Below, one piece after another: positions 17,267-24,712 of a DNA stretch of 64,000 bases. The translations under genes and the position numbers were made by a program. The first letter of the stretch is position 1; each line of letters begins with the position of its first letter. Below the pieces are notes generated by a model. The model made no database searches. It was not told where the DNA came from and saw nothing but the letters and a program-made list of their open reading frames with translations. The stretch covers positions 97,394 to 161,393 of the forward strand of contig JAPWJX010000004.1 in the NCBI GenBank assembly GCA_028283855.1, in the 5' to 3' direction. Origin of the DNA: Verrucomicrobium sp. (lineage in GTDB: Bacteria > Verrucomicrobiota > Verrucomicrobiia > Methylacidiphilales > GAS474).

Positions 17267-17710
17267 ATGGCCGCGCCTTCCGACCGTTCCGTCGTCGTCT
17301 ATTTCGACGGGGTCTGCAACCTCTGCAACGGTTTCGTCGATTTCCTTGTCCGGCGGGACCGCGCCCGCCGCCTCCGCTACGCGCCGCAGCAAGGGCCGAC
17401 CTACGCCGCCCTCCGCGTCCGCCACCCGGAGCTGCCCCTGCCGGAGAGCGGAGGCCGCTCTACGGAAAACGTGGTCACCGTCGTTACTGAAAATGGGGGG
17501 GAGCGGATCTACCACGCCTCCGACGCCGTCCGCGCCGCCCTGGCGGAGCTGCCTGGCGGATGGGGCCTGCTGCGGCTCTTCGGCATCGTCCCGCGCTTTC
17601 TCCGGGACGGAGTTTACAAGGTAATCGCGCGGAACCGCTACAAGCTCTTCGGCAAGCGGGAGACCTGCCGCCTTCCGTCGCCGGAGGAAAAGGCGCTTTT
17701 CTGGGACTAA
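17267..17710 (+). CDS. DCC (DUF393) thiol-disulfide oxidoreductase-like protein
   Basis: A 147-residue protein of the DCC family. The defining DxxCxxC motif is at the N-terminus (VYFDGVCNLCNGFVDFLV). The following ARRLRYAPQQG and the C-terminal region with RYKLFGKRETCRLP are also typical. The fold resembles thioredoxin and the CxxC suggests redox chemistry, although family substrates are not established. It starts 4 bp after the Tiki/TraB-like gene and is probably cotranscribed with it. The ATG at 17267 gives the normal family N-terminus; upstream codons of the same frame overlap the previous gene. Confidence 0.88.
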   Translation: MAAPSDRSVVVYFDGVCNLCNGFVDFLVRRDRARRLRYAPQQGPTYAALRVRHPELPLPESGGRSTENVVTVVTENGGERIYHASDAVRAALAELPGGWGLLRLFGIVPRFLRDGVYKVIARNRYKLFGKRETCRLPSPEEKALFWD

Positions 17711-17738
17711 GCGGGCGCCGATAGCCGAATTAAGAGGC

Positions 17739-18164
17739 ATGAGCCCCAATGCCTCTCTGAAGGACAAGTCCCCGCGCGGCCTGAGCGGCCGCCTGATCGA
17801 CTGGGGCGCCGCCCGCCTCGACGAGGTCATCGCCGCCGCCCGCGCCGAGATGCGGGAAGGCCCCGCCCGCCGCCAGGAGGCGAAGGAGACGGACCTGCGT
17901 CGCGGCCTCGAGGGCCATCTGGGCAACGTCGTCCGCGCCCGGGAAGGCGTCCTGCGGGAGAGCCACCACCCCGCCCTTTTCGTCCAGGCCAACATCGGCA
18001 GCTTGCGCCGCGCCGCCACCCTGGTGGAGCGCGCGCCGGAGCCGCAGCGCGCGGCCCTGATCGACTTCCTGGAGGAAGCTTTTTCCCGCAGCGACGCGCC
18101 CGTCCGCGCCACCGCCGCCGGGGCCGTCCTGGCCCTCGTCGAAGACCGCCGCCAGGGCCGCTGA
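17739..18164 (+). CDS. Hypothetical protein, helical
   Basis: A 141-residue Ala/Arg-rich protein predicted to be almost entirely alpha-helical. It has helical stretches such as GRLIDWGAARLDEVIAAARA and RAALIDFLEEAFSR, and no signal peptide or membrane segment. I do not recognise the family. It may resemble HEAT-like or small scaffold proteins, but no motif supports this. It starts 28 bp after the DCC gene and ends just before a 10-bp hairpin that precedes the dUTPase-like gene. Codon use matches its neighbours. Confidence 0.6.
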   Translation: MSPNASLKDKSPRGLSGRLIDWGAARLDEVIAAARAEMREGPARRQEAKETDLRRGLEGHLGNVVRAREGVLRESHHPALFVQANIGSLRRAATLVERAPEPQRAALIDFLEEAFSRSDAPVRATAAGAVLALVEDRRQGR

Positions 18165-18170
18165 CCTCGG

Positions 18171-18205
18171 CCCTTGTCTAATCGTCGATTGGCTCTAGAC
18201 AAGGG
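18171..18205 (+). promoter_or_regulatory. Hairpin sequestering the ribosome-binding site of the dUTPase-like gene
   Basis: A perfect 10-bp inverted repeat (18171-18180 and 18196-18205) with a 15-nt loop. Its 3' arm ends in AAGGG, which is the only Shine-Dalgarno-like sequence for the ATG at 18208. The hairpin follows the upstream stop by 6 bp, so it could also act as a weak terminator, but there is no U-tract. Confidence 0.6.
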
Positions 18206-18207
18206 CG

Positions 18208-18579
18208 ATGGACAAACTCGAAGAAATTTTCCGCCTGCAGGCCGAGCTCAACCTGCGCATCGGCGTGGACACCTCCTCCCTGGACGAGGAGGGGAAGGCC
18301 AAGTGGCTCCTCAACTACACCCGCGCCATGAGCCAGGAAATGGCGGAGCTGATCGACAGCGTCCCCTGGAAGTGGTGGGCGAAGTACCAGAAATTCGACG
18401 AGCAGAACGCCCGCGTCGAGGTCGTCGACCTCTTCCACTTCCTCGTCTCCATGGCCCAGGTCCTGGGCATGAGCGCGGAGGACATCTACGCCGCCTACCA
18501 AAAGAAGCACGCCGTCAACGTGAAGCGGCAGGAGACCGGCTACGCCGTCAAGGACCACGACGATTCCCGCCACGTCTGA
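18208..18579 (+). CDS. dUTPase-like all-alpha NTP pyrophosphatase
   Basis: A 123-residue member of the dimeric dUTPase (all-alpha MazG-like) family. The metal-binding EMAELID and the WKWW segment that follows it (QEMAELIDSVPWKWW) are present. The second acidic motif is VEVVDLFHFLVS, and the C-terminal signature has KKHAVNVKRQETGYAVK. The family hydrolyses dUTP to dUMP and PPi, limiting uracil in DNA and supplying dTMP synthesis. It lies between a hairpin covering its ribosome-binding site and tlyA, 15 bp downstream. Specificity for dUTP versus dCTP is not resolved by sequence. Confidence 0.88.
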   Translation: MDKLEEIFRLQAELNLRIGVDTSSLDEEGKAKWLLNYTRAMSQEMAELIDSVPWKWWAKYQKFDEQNARVEVVDLFHFLVSMAQVLGMSAEDIYAAYQKKHAVNVKRQETGYAVKDHDDSRHV

Positions 18580-18594
18580 TCTGATCCGATCCGC

Positions 18595-19356
18595 GTGAAG
18601 AAGATCCGCCTGGACCAGGCCCTGGTGGAGCGCGGCCTCTGCGAATCCCGCGAGAAGGCCCAGCGCGCCATCCTGGCCGGGCAGGTCTGGATCGGCGGCC
18701 ACCGCGCGGCGAAGGCCTCCCAGCCGGTCCTGCCGGAAACCCCCGTGGAGCTGCGCGCCGGGGAGCGCTACGTCAGCCGCGGCGGGGAAAAGCTGGCCGG
18801 GGCGCTGGCCCACTTCGCCATCGCCCCCACAGGCTGGCGCTGCCTGGACGTCGGCGCGTCGACCGGCGGCTTCACCGACTGCCTCCTACAGCACGGCGCG
18901 GCGGCCGTCACCGCGCTGGACGTCGGGCGCGGCCAGCTCCACTGGAAACTGCGGCAGGACCCGCGCGTCGACGCGCGGGAGGGGGTCAACGCCCGCGTGC
19001 TGGACCCCGCCGTCTTCGGCTCCGGCTACGACCTGGCCGTCCTCGACCTCTCCTTCATCTCCCTGCGGCTGGTCCTGCCCGCCGCCTTCGCCCTCCTGCG
19101 GGAGGGGGGCCTTGCCTGCGCCCTCATCAAGCCCCAGTTCGAGGCCGGGCGGAAGCAGGTGGGCAAGGGCGGCATCGTCCGGGACGAGGCCGTGCGGCAG
19201 CAGGTCATCGACGGCCTGCGCCGCTGGCGGGAGGAAATCCTGCCCCGCGCGGAGGACCTGGGCGTCGCCCCCTCCGTCCTCAAGGGGACCGACGGGAACC
19301 AAGAATATCTTTGGGTCCTGCGGCAATCCGGGGTAAGCTCCCCGCCGTCCGCATGA
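18595..19356 (+). CDS. tlyA: TlyA-family rRNA 2'-O-methyltransferase
   Basis: A 253-residue protein combining an N-terminal S4 RNA-binding domain (residues 3-62, LDQALVERGLCESREKAQ) with an FtsJ-like Rossmann methyltransferase. The SAM-binding motif is CLDVGASTGGFTDCLLQ and a later catalytic segment is LALIKPQFEAGR-like (ALIKPQFEAG). TlyA methylates cytidines in 16S and 23S rRNA and is often annotated as haemolysin A. The start is GTG at 18595. The stop overlaps the nadK ATG (ATGA), a common tlyA-nadK arrangement that suggests coupling. Confidence 0.93.
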   Translation: MKKIRLDQALVERGLCESREKAQRAILAGQVWIGGHRAAKASQPVLPETPVELRAGERYVSRGGEKLAGALAHFAIAPTGWRCLDVGASTGGFTDCLLQHGAAAVTALDVGRGQLHWKLRQDPRVDAREGVNARVLDPAVFGSGYDLAVLDLSFISLRLVLPAAFALLREGGLACALIKPQFEAGRKQVGKGGIVRDEAVRQQVIDGLRRWREEILPRAEDLGVAPSVLKGTDGNQEYLWVLRQSGVSSPPSA

Positions 19357-20237
19357 AGATCGGGGTCGTCGCCAACCGCAGCAAGCCGCAGGTTTCCGCC
19401 GTACTGCGGCAGCTCGCCGCCATGGCGGCCGACTACGGCGCCACGCTCCATTTCGAGGCCGCCACCGCCCGCCTGGCCGGGCAGAAGAAGGGCCTGGCCC
19501 TTCCGGCCCTCTGCCGGAAGATCGACCTCCTGGTCGTCGTCGGCGGGGACGGCTCCCTCCTGCGCGTCGTCCATGACATCTACCCCAGCCCCGTCCCCAT
19601 CCTGGGCGTCAACGTGGGCCACCTCGGCTTCCTCACCGCCATCAAGAAGGAGGAAGTCGCCGCCGTCTTCGGCGAGGTCTTCGCCGGGCACCTCCGCTAC
19701 AGCCCGCGCCGCCCCTTCCGGCTGAAGGTCCATTCCCGCGGCCGCGCCCCCCGCGTCATCCCCTGCGCGCTCAACGACATCGTCGCCAACCGCAGCTCGT
19801 CGAGCATGGCCGTCATCCGCGTGGAGGTGGACGGCACCTTCGTCAACGAATACGTGGCCGACGGCCTCGTCGTCTCCACCTCCACCGGCTCCACCGCCTA
19901 CTCCCTGGCGGCGGGCGGCCCCATCCTTTCCCCGGAATCGTGCGGCATCCTGGTCACCCCCATCTGCCCGCATTCCCTGAGCAACCGCAGCCTCCTCCTG
20001 CCCGCGGGCGCGCGGCTGCGCGTCGAGGCCCCGCCCCAGCCCCGGCGGATCGACCTGCAGTATGACGGCGTCGACGGCGGCTCCCTGCGCGCCGGGGATT
20101 GGGCGGAGATCGACGTTGCCGAAAAACCTGTCACACTGGCCTTCCTCAAGCACCGGGACTTCTTCCAAATCCTGCGGGAGAAGCTCAAATGGCGCGGCGC
20201 CGTCCGGGACGAAATCCCCCAGGAGTCCGCCGCGTAG
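19353..20237 (+). CDS. nadK: NAD kinase
   Basis: A 294-residue ATP/polyphosphate-NAD kinase producing NADP+. Motifs are the catalytic VVVGGDGSLLRVV, the NVGHLGFL block, the ALNDIVANR NE-motif and the Gly-rich STSTGSTAYSLAAGGPI. The ATG at 19353 overlaps the tlyA stop by 4 bp; an upstream in-frame start would add 14 residues overlapping tlyA without family support. The protein is cytoplasmic and of normal length. ptsN follows 64 bp downstream. Confidence 0.96.
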   Translation: MKIGVVANRSKPQVSAVLRQLAAMAADYGATLHFEAATARLAGQKKGLALPALCRKIDLLVVVGGDGSLLRVVHDIYPSPVPILGVNVGHLGFLTAIKKEEVAAVFGEVFAGHLRYSPRRPFRLKVHSRGRAPRVIPCALNDIVANRSSSSMAVIRVEVDGTFVNEYVADGLVVSTSTGSTAYSLAAGGPILSPESCGILVTPICPHSLSNRSLLLPAGARLRVEAPPQPRRIDLQYDGVDGGSLRAGDWAEIDVAEKPVTLAFLKHRDFFQILREKLKWRGAVRDEIPQESAA

Positions 20238-20301
20238 CCCGGACTGACAGGCGGGCCGCCCTCTTTCCGTCCGCCGGAAAACAACCCCCCTTTTTTCTCC
20301 C

Positions 20302-20760
20302 ATGCTGATCGCCGACCTCCTCCGGCCCGAGCGCCTCGCGCTCGACCTGCAAAGCGCCACCGGCCCGGAGGCGATCCGGGAGGTTGCCTCCCTCGTCCAG
20401 GACGATCCGGCCATCGTCTCCTTCGACAAGTTCTACGAGCTGCTCCTGGCCCGCGAGCAGCTGGAGTCCACCTACCTGGGCGCGGGCGTGGCCCTGCCCC
20501 ACGCGCGGGCGGCCCACATCAGGGAGATGACCCTGGCCATCGGCCGGAGCAAGGAAGGCGTCCGCTTCACCGGGGCGCCGGAGCCGGTCCACCTCATCTT
20601 CGTCATCGGCACCCCGCAGCGGATGGCCACGGAGTATTTAAGCGTCGTCGGCGGCCTGGCGCGGATGCTCAAAGACGCCCAGGTGCGGGACAGGCTCCTG
20701 GCCGCGCACGACGCGCAGGCCTTCATTGAAGTCCTCGAGGCGGCGGAGAAGAGGTTCTAG
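20302..20760 (+). CDS. ptsN: PTS EIIA-like nitrogen-regulatory protein
   Basis: A 152-residue EIIA(Fru/Ntr)-type domain protein. The phosphorylatable His lies in GVALPHARAAH, and the surrounding LESTYLGAG and HLIFVIGTP strands are typical. EIIA-Ntr proteins act as phosphorylation-dependent regulators, commonly of potassium transport or nitrogen metabolism, rather than sugar uptake. No EIIB/EIIC or rpoN partner lies nearby. The gene follows nadK on the same strand. A 221-bp non-coding interval with palindromes separates it from tRNA-Ser. Confidence 0.85.
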   Translation: MLIADLLRPERLALDLQSATGPEAIREVASLVQDDPAIVSFDKFYELLLAREQLESTYLGAGVALPHARAAHIREMTLAIGRSKEGVRFTGAPEPVHLIFVIGTPQRMATEYLSVVGGLARMLKDAQVRDRLLAAHDAQAFIEVLEAAEKRF

Positions 20761-20810
20761 GCCCGGCACCGCGCCCGCCTGTGGATTCATGCCGAATCCG
20801 TATTGGAATA

Positions 20811-20825
20811 ATACTTTCAAAGTAT
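20811..20825. repeat. 15-bp palindrome in the ptsN/tRNA-Ser interval
   Basis: A perfect palindrome with 7-bp arms (20811-20817 and 20819-20825) around one C, in an AT-rich stretch of an otherwise GC-rich genome. A second hairpin with 8-bp arms lies at 20876-20916. The interval 20761-20981 holds no believable gene; these could be a regulator site and a ptsN terminator. Confidence 0.5.
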
Positions 20826-20981
20826 TTCAGCATGAAGCGGGCATCCCTTACGGTGAGGCGCGCCATGCCTGAACTTTTCCACGCGGCCCTCTCTTCCCGT
20901 CCGGAAGCCGTGGAAAGCGCGGAGGGAAAGGCTTGTCCGGGGCGCGGAAGAGGGGATAAAGTCGCCTGCTTCTTTTCCCCA

Positions 20982-21068
20982 GGACAGGTGGCAGAGCGGT
21001 TGAATGTACCTGACTCGAAATCAGGCGTACGGGTAACCGTACCGAGGGTTCGAATCCCTCCCTGTCCG
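20982..21068 (+). tRNA. tRNA-Ser (anticodon CGA)
   Basis: A class II tRNA of 87 nt. The acceptor stem GGACAGG pairs fully with CCTGTCC (21061-21067) and the discriminator is G. The anticodon stem CCTGA/TCAGG holds the loop CTCGAAA, giving anticodon CGA (21016-21018). A long variable arm (about 21025-21042) and the T-arm GAGGGTTCGAATCCCTC follow. The terminal CCA is not fully encoded (CA follows the discriminator). Confidence 0.97.
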
Positions 21069-21118
21069 CAGTCTTTCCCGCTTCAGGCGGTTCACTCCCC
21101 CCTTTTCTCCTAAAATTT

Positions 21119-22150
21119 ATGAGCAAAAAGACCATGAAAGCAGCCGTCGTCCGTGAATTCGGAAAGCCGTTGACCATCGAGGAAGTGCCCGTTCCGCAGC
21201 CCGGTCCCGGCGAGATCCTGGTCAAGATCGCCGCCACCGGCGTCTGCCACACCGACCTGCACGCGGTGGACGGCGACTGGCCGGTGAAGCCCAACCCTCC
21301 TTTCATCCCCGGCCATGAGGGCGTGGGCCACGTGGCGGCCGTCGGCGCGGGCGTGAACCACCTCAAGGAGGGCGACCGCGTGGGCGTGCCCTGGCTTTAC
21401 ACCGCCTGTGGGCATTGCCGCCACTGTTACGGCGGCTGGGAAACCCTGTGCGAGAGCCAGAAGAACACGGGCTACTCCGTCAACGGCAGCTTCGCCGAAT
21501 ACGTCGTGGCGGACGCGGCCTACGTGGGCCGCCTGCCGGACAACGTGAGCTTCGTGGACATCGCGCCGATCCTGTGCGCGGGCGTCACCGTCTACAAGGG
21601 GCTGAAGGTGACCAACACCAACCCGGGAGACTGGGTCGTCGTCTCCGGCATTGGCGGACTGGGGCACCTGGCCGTCCAATACGCCAAGGCCATGGGGCGG
21701 AACGTCATCGCCGTCGACGTCGACGACGCCAAGCTCGACCTGGCCAAGAAGCTGGGCGCCTCCCTGGCGGTCAACGCGCGCAAGGCCGATCCCGTCTCCT
21801 TCGTGCGGGAGCACACCGGCGGAGCCCACGGCGTGCTGGTGACGGCCGTTTCCCCCAAGGCTTTCGAGCAGGCCCTCGGCATGGTCGGCCGGGGCGGGAC
21901 GGTGGCCCTCAACGGCCTTCCTCCGGGTGATTTCCCGCTGCCGATCTTCGACACGGTGCTCAACGGCGTCACCGTGCGGGGGTCCATCGTGGGCACCCGC
22001 CTGGACCTCCAGGACGCGCTGCGGTTCGCCGGGGAGGGGAAGGTAAAGGCCACGGTCGCCACGGAATCCCTGGAGAACATCAACGACGTGTTCGCCCGCA
22101 TGCACAAGGGGGACATCCAGGGGCGCATCGTGATCGACTTCGAGAACTAG
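21119..22150 (+). CDS. adhP: Zinc-dependent alcohol dehydrogenase
   Basis: A 343-residue medium-chain dehydrogenase that oxidises primary alcohols or reduces aldehydes with NAD(H). Catalytic zinc ligands lie in GVCHTDLHA and GHEGVGHV plus a later Cys. The structural-zinc loop has four Cys in [16 protein letters not shown]. The Rossmann motif is [14 protein letters not shown]. The length and ending (GRIVIDFEN) match propanol-preferring AdhP. It stands alone between tRNA-Ser and a strong terminator, so it is probably a single-gene unit. Confidence 0.93.
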   Translation: MSKKTMKAAVVREFGKPLTIEEVPVPQPGPGEILVKIAATGVCHTDLHAVDGDWPVKPNPPFIPGHEGVGHVAAVGAGVNHLKEGDRVGVPWLYTACGHCRHCYGGWETLCESQKNTGYSVNGSFAEYVVADAAYVGRLPDNVSFVDIAPILCAGVTVYKGLKVTNTNPGDWVVVSGIGGLGHLAVQYAKAMGRNVIAVDVDDAKLDLAKKLGASLAVNARKADPVSFVREHTGGAHGVLVTAVSPKAFEQALGMVGRGGTVALNGLPPGDFPLPIFDTVLNGVTVRGSIVGTRLDLQDALRFAGEGKVKATVATESLENINDVFARMHKGDIQGRIVIDFEN

Positions 22151-22166
22151 GCCTTTGACGCCGCGC

Positions 22167-22208
22167 GGCGGCGGTCCGGTGTGCCCGGGCCGCCGCCTTT
22201 TTCATTTT
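22167..22208 (+). terminator. Intrinsic terminator of adhP
   Basis: An 11-bp GC-rich stem with one G-T pair (22167-22177 with 22187-22197) is followed by TTTTTCATTTT. It lies 17 bp past the adhP stop. Confidence 0.9.
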
Positions 22209-22254
22209 AAGTTTGGCTCCCGCCCTTCCCGTCCCTTACATCCAGGGCTTTATT

Positions 22255-22671
22255 ATGGAAACCACCCTCATTCTCCTGAAGCCCGATTGCGTCACCAAGC
22301 GCCATTGCGGCGACGTCCTGCAGCGCTTTGAAAAGGCCGGCTTCCGCATCCGCGGTTGCAAGATGATGAAGCTGGGCTCCGCGGTCCTGCGCGAGCACTA
22401 CGCCCACATCGCCTCCAAGCCCTTCTTCCCGGAGGTCGAGGCCTTCATGCAGTCCAGCCCCGTCGTCGCCGTCGCCCTGGAGGCGGAAGGCGCCATCGAC
22501 AAGGCCCGCACCCTCCTGGGGCCGACCGATTCAAAGAAGGCCGAGCCCGGCACGATCCGCGGCGACTTCGGCGTCGACGTCATGGTGAACGTGGTCCACG
22601 CCTCCGACTCGGCCGAGGCCGCGCAGGTGGAGCTGGCCCGCTTCTTCCAGGACGGCGAGATCTTCGCCTAA
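22255..22671 (+). CDS. ndk: Nucleoside diphosphate kinase
   Basis: A 138-residue NDP kinase that equilibrates nucleoside triphosphates through a phosphohistidine. Motifs are LILLKPDCV (Lys9), an IRGDFGVDV segment and the catalytic His115 in NVVHASDS. The His-flanking residue is Ala where Gly is more usual, a minor variation. The ATG at 22255 gives the normal length. It is flanked upstream by the adhP terminator and downstream, 17 bp away, by a Yellow/MRJP-like secreted protein gene. Confidence 0.96.
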   Translation: METTLILLKPDCVTKRHCGDVLQRFEKAGFRIRGCKMMKLGSAVLREHYAHIASKPFFPEVEAFMQSSPVVAVALEAEGAIDKARTLLGPTDSKKAEPGTIRGDFGVDVMVNVVHASDSAEAAQVELARFFQDGEIFA

Positions 22672-22688
22672 GGATTTTGCCCCGCTCG

Positions 22689-23765
22689 ATGCGGCTCCTT
22701 TTCCCGGTCCTGCTTTTCCTCTCCGCGCTCCTGCCCTCCCTGCGGGCGGCGGCGGTGGAGGAGGCCTATTCCTCCGCCACGGTTTGGAACGGGGTGACGG
22801 TGGACGACTCCGGCCGCGTCTTCGTCATCTTTCCTCGCATGGAAGGCGGGGAGGGGGTGCGCCTGGCGGAACTGGGGCCGGGCGGGGCGCCCCGCGCCTA
22901 TCCTGACGCGGCTTGGAACGCCTGGAAGCCGGGGGACGATCCGGCGAAGGCCTTCGTCCACGTAAACGCGGCCCGGATCGGGCCCCATGGGGAGCTTTGG
23001 GTGGTCGACACGGGCACGCCGGGCTTCGGCGCGGCGGTGGTGCCGGGCGGCGCGAAGGTCGTCGTTATCGACGTGGCGAAGAACCGGGTGATCCGCGTCT
23101 ACCCGCTGGGAAAAGAGGCGGTCGGCCCTCACGGCTACGCCGACGATATCCGCTTTCACGGCTCCGTGGCCTATCTGACGGACGCGGGCGTGCCGGGCCT
23201 GGTGGTGCTGGATTTGAAGACGGGCAAGACCCGCCGCGTCCTGGACCGCGCCCCCTCGACCACGGCGCGGCGCGCCATGACCGGGGAGGGGAAACCGCTT
23301 CAAACCGCCGACGGGAAGGAAGTCCGCATTCACGCCGACCAGCTGGAAGTCTCGCCCGACGGGGAGTGGCTCTATTTCCAGGCCGCCTGCGGGCCGCTTT
23401 ACCGCCTGGCCACCCGCTACCTGGACGATGTTTTCCTGGACGCCCGGGCGTTGGAAGCGCACGTGGAAAAGTGGGTCGATACGCCCGCGACCGGGGGCAC
23501 CGCGATCGACGCGGCGGGGAACCTTTACGTGAGCGACGTCGATCGGCAGAGGGTTCTAAAAATCGATCCCCAAGGCCGCGTGACGACCCTCCTGGAAGAC
23601 CCGCGCCTCCTGTGGGTCGATGCCATGTGGATCGACAACCGGGGCTTCCTCTGGATGCCCGCGGCGCAGATCAACCGGCTGGCGCCTTTCCAGGCCGGGA
23701 CCGACCGGGTGGAGCGGCCGCTGCGCCTCTTCAAAGCGCAGATCGGCGCGCGCCCGTCACGGTAG
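22689..23765 (+). CDS. Yellow/major royal jelly-like secreted protein
   Basis: A 358-residue protein with a signal peptide (residues 1-20, cleavage near LRAAA) and a beta-propeller pattern. It shows the MRJP/Yellow landmarks: an early WNGVTVDDSGRVFVIFPR strand, LWVVDTGTPG, a GYADDIRF segment and repeated blade-like strands up to NRGFLWMP. The family is best known in insects but also occurs in scattered bacteria; enzymatic role there is unclear, and gluconolactonase-like propellers are related. It follows ndk by 17 bp on the same strand. The ATG at 22689 is the natural start because it yields the signal peptide. Confidence 0.8.
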   Translation: MRLLFPVLLFLSALLPSLRAAAVEEAYSSATVWNGVTVDDSGRVFVIFPRMEGGEGVRLAELGPGGAPRAYPDAAWNAWKPGDDPAKAFVHVNAARIGPHGELWVVDTGTPGFGAAVVPGGAKVVVIDVAKNRVIRVYPLGKEAVGPHGYADDIRFHGSVAYLTDAGVPGLVVLDLKTGKTRRVLDRAPSTTARRAMTGEGKPLQTADGKEVRIHADQLEVSPDGEWLYFQAACGPLYRLATRYLDDVFLDARALEAHVEKWVDTPATGGTAIDAAGNLYVSDVDRQRVLKIDPQGRVTTLLEDPRLLWVDAMWIDNRGFLWMPAAQINRLAPFQAGTDRVERPLRLFKAQIGARPSR

Positions 23766-23866
23766 CGCCGGCAGGGCGATTTGCGCGGGCCGCCCTCCCC
23801 GCTTAGGTATAAATACTGTTATTACAGCCTGGCTTAGGAGGCGGCTTTGTGGGAAACCGGTAATGC

Positions 23867-23884
23867 GCCAATTGCAATATTGGC
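23867..23884. promoter_or_regulatory. Inverted repeat upstream of the SGNH hydrolase gene
   Basis: GCCAAT (23867-23872) and ATTGGC (23879-23884) flank a 6-bp spacer, 23 bp before the ATG at 23908. The 142-bp interval 23766-23907 is AT-richer than its surroundings and holds no gene. A regulator-binding site is plausible. Confidence 0.4.
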
Positions 23885-23907
23885 AAATAACCTTCTGCTT
23901 ACCCCTT

Positions 23908-24648
23908 ATGAAAAACACCTTGATCCTCGGGCTCGCGCTGGTGTGCGGGCTTTTTTCCTTTAACCCGGCCGTCCACGCCCAGGCCAATCCGGCCGCCACG
24001 CCGGAAAGCCGGAACAGCTGGATGGAGAAGCACGAATTGTTCAACCTGGTCCTGAAGAAAAACAAGGGCAAGTTCGACACCGCTTTTCTGGGCGACTCGA
24101 TCACGGAAGGCTGGCGGGGCCGTGCGCAAGACGTCTGGGACAAGACTTTCAGCGCGTATAAGCCGTTCAACCTGGGCATCGGCGGCGACCGGACGGAAAA
24201 TGTCCTGTGGCGCATCGACAACGGGATGTTCGACGAGTTCCAGCCGAAGGCCCTGGTTCTCATGATCGGCACGAACAATCTTTCCAAGAAGCACACGCCG
24301 GAACAGACGGCGGAAGGCGTCCGGGCGATCGTTGACGATATCCATAAGCGTTCCCCCGGCACCAAGATCATCGTGATGGGCATTCTGCCCCGCGGCCAGT
24401 CCGCGACCGATCCGATGCGCGCCCTGGTCCAGCAGACCAACGAGCTGGTCAAAAAGATGGCGGAGGAAAAGGGGCTGGCCTACCTCGACATCGGCCCGAA
24501 GCTGTTGGAATCCGACGGATCGATCACCAAGGATACGATGCCCGATTTCCTTCACCCGACGAAGAGAGGCTATGAGGCGTGGGCGGAGGCCGTGGCCCCC
24601 GTGCTGGCCGCCGACGAGAAGACGACCAGCACCGCCTCCACCGAGTGA
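23908..24648 (+). CDS. Secreted SGNH/GDSL hydrolase
   Basis: A 246-residue exported esterase. A signal peptide (residues 1-24, ending VHAQA) is followed by all SGNH blocks: I FLGDSITEGW, II GIGGDRTENVLWRI, III MIGTNNL and V DFLHPTKRGYEAWA. Sequence resembles platelet-activating-factor acetylhydrolase-like GDSL proteins often found with carbohydrate esterases. The true start is the ATG at 23908; upstream codons of the same frame overlap the previous gene's end. The substrate is unknown. The end lies 64 bp before the flagellin-like gene. Confidence 0.9.
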   Translation: MKNTLILGLALVCGLFSFNPAVHAQANPAATPESRNSWMEKHELFNLVLKKNKGKFDTAFLGDSITEGWRGRAQDVWDKTFSAYKPFNLGIGGDRTENVLWRIDNGMFDEFQPKALVLMIGTNNLSKKHTPEQTAEGVRAIVDDIHKRSPGTKIIVMGILPRGQSATDPMRALVQQTNELVKKMAEEKGLAYLDIGPKLLESDGSITKDTMPDFLHPTKRGYEAWAEAVAPVLAADEKTTSTASTE

Positions 24649-24661
24649 AGTTTTAGGCGGC

Positions 24662-24705
24662 GGGAGGAAAAAGGGCCTGTTTCCTGCTTCCTCCCAGGGG
24701 AGGAA
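24662..24705 (+). promoter_or_regulatory. Mutually exclusive hairpins at the flagellin-like RBS
   Basis: TTCCTCCC (24688-24695) can pair with GGGAGGAA upstream (24662-24669). Its first seven bases can instead pair with GGAGGAA (24699-24705), which overlaps the Shine-Dalgarno GGGGAGG (24697-24703) of the ATG at 24713. The two hairpins cannot coexist, so this is a candidate translational switch. Confidence 0.5.
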
Positions 24706-24712
24706 AAGGCCT

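Noticed and set aside
20781..21113. 111-codon frame between ptsN and adhP
   Set aside because: It runs through the tRNA-Ser gene and has no motif.
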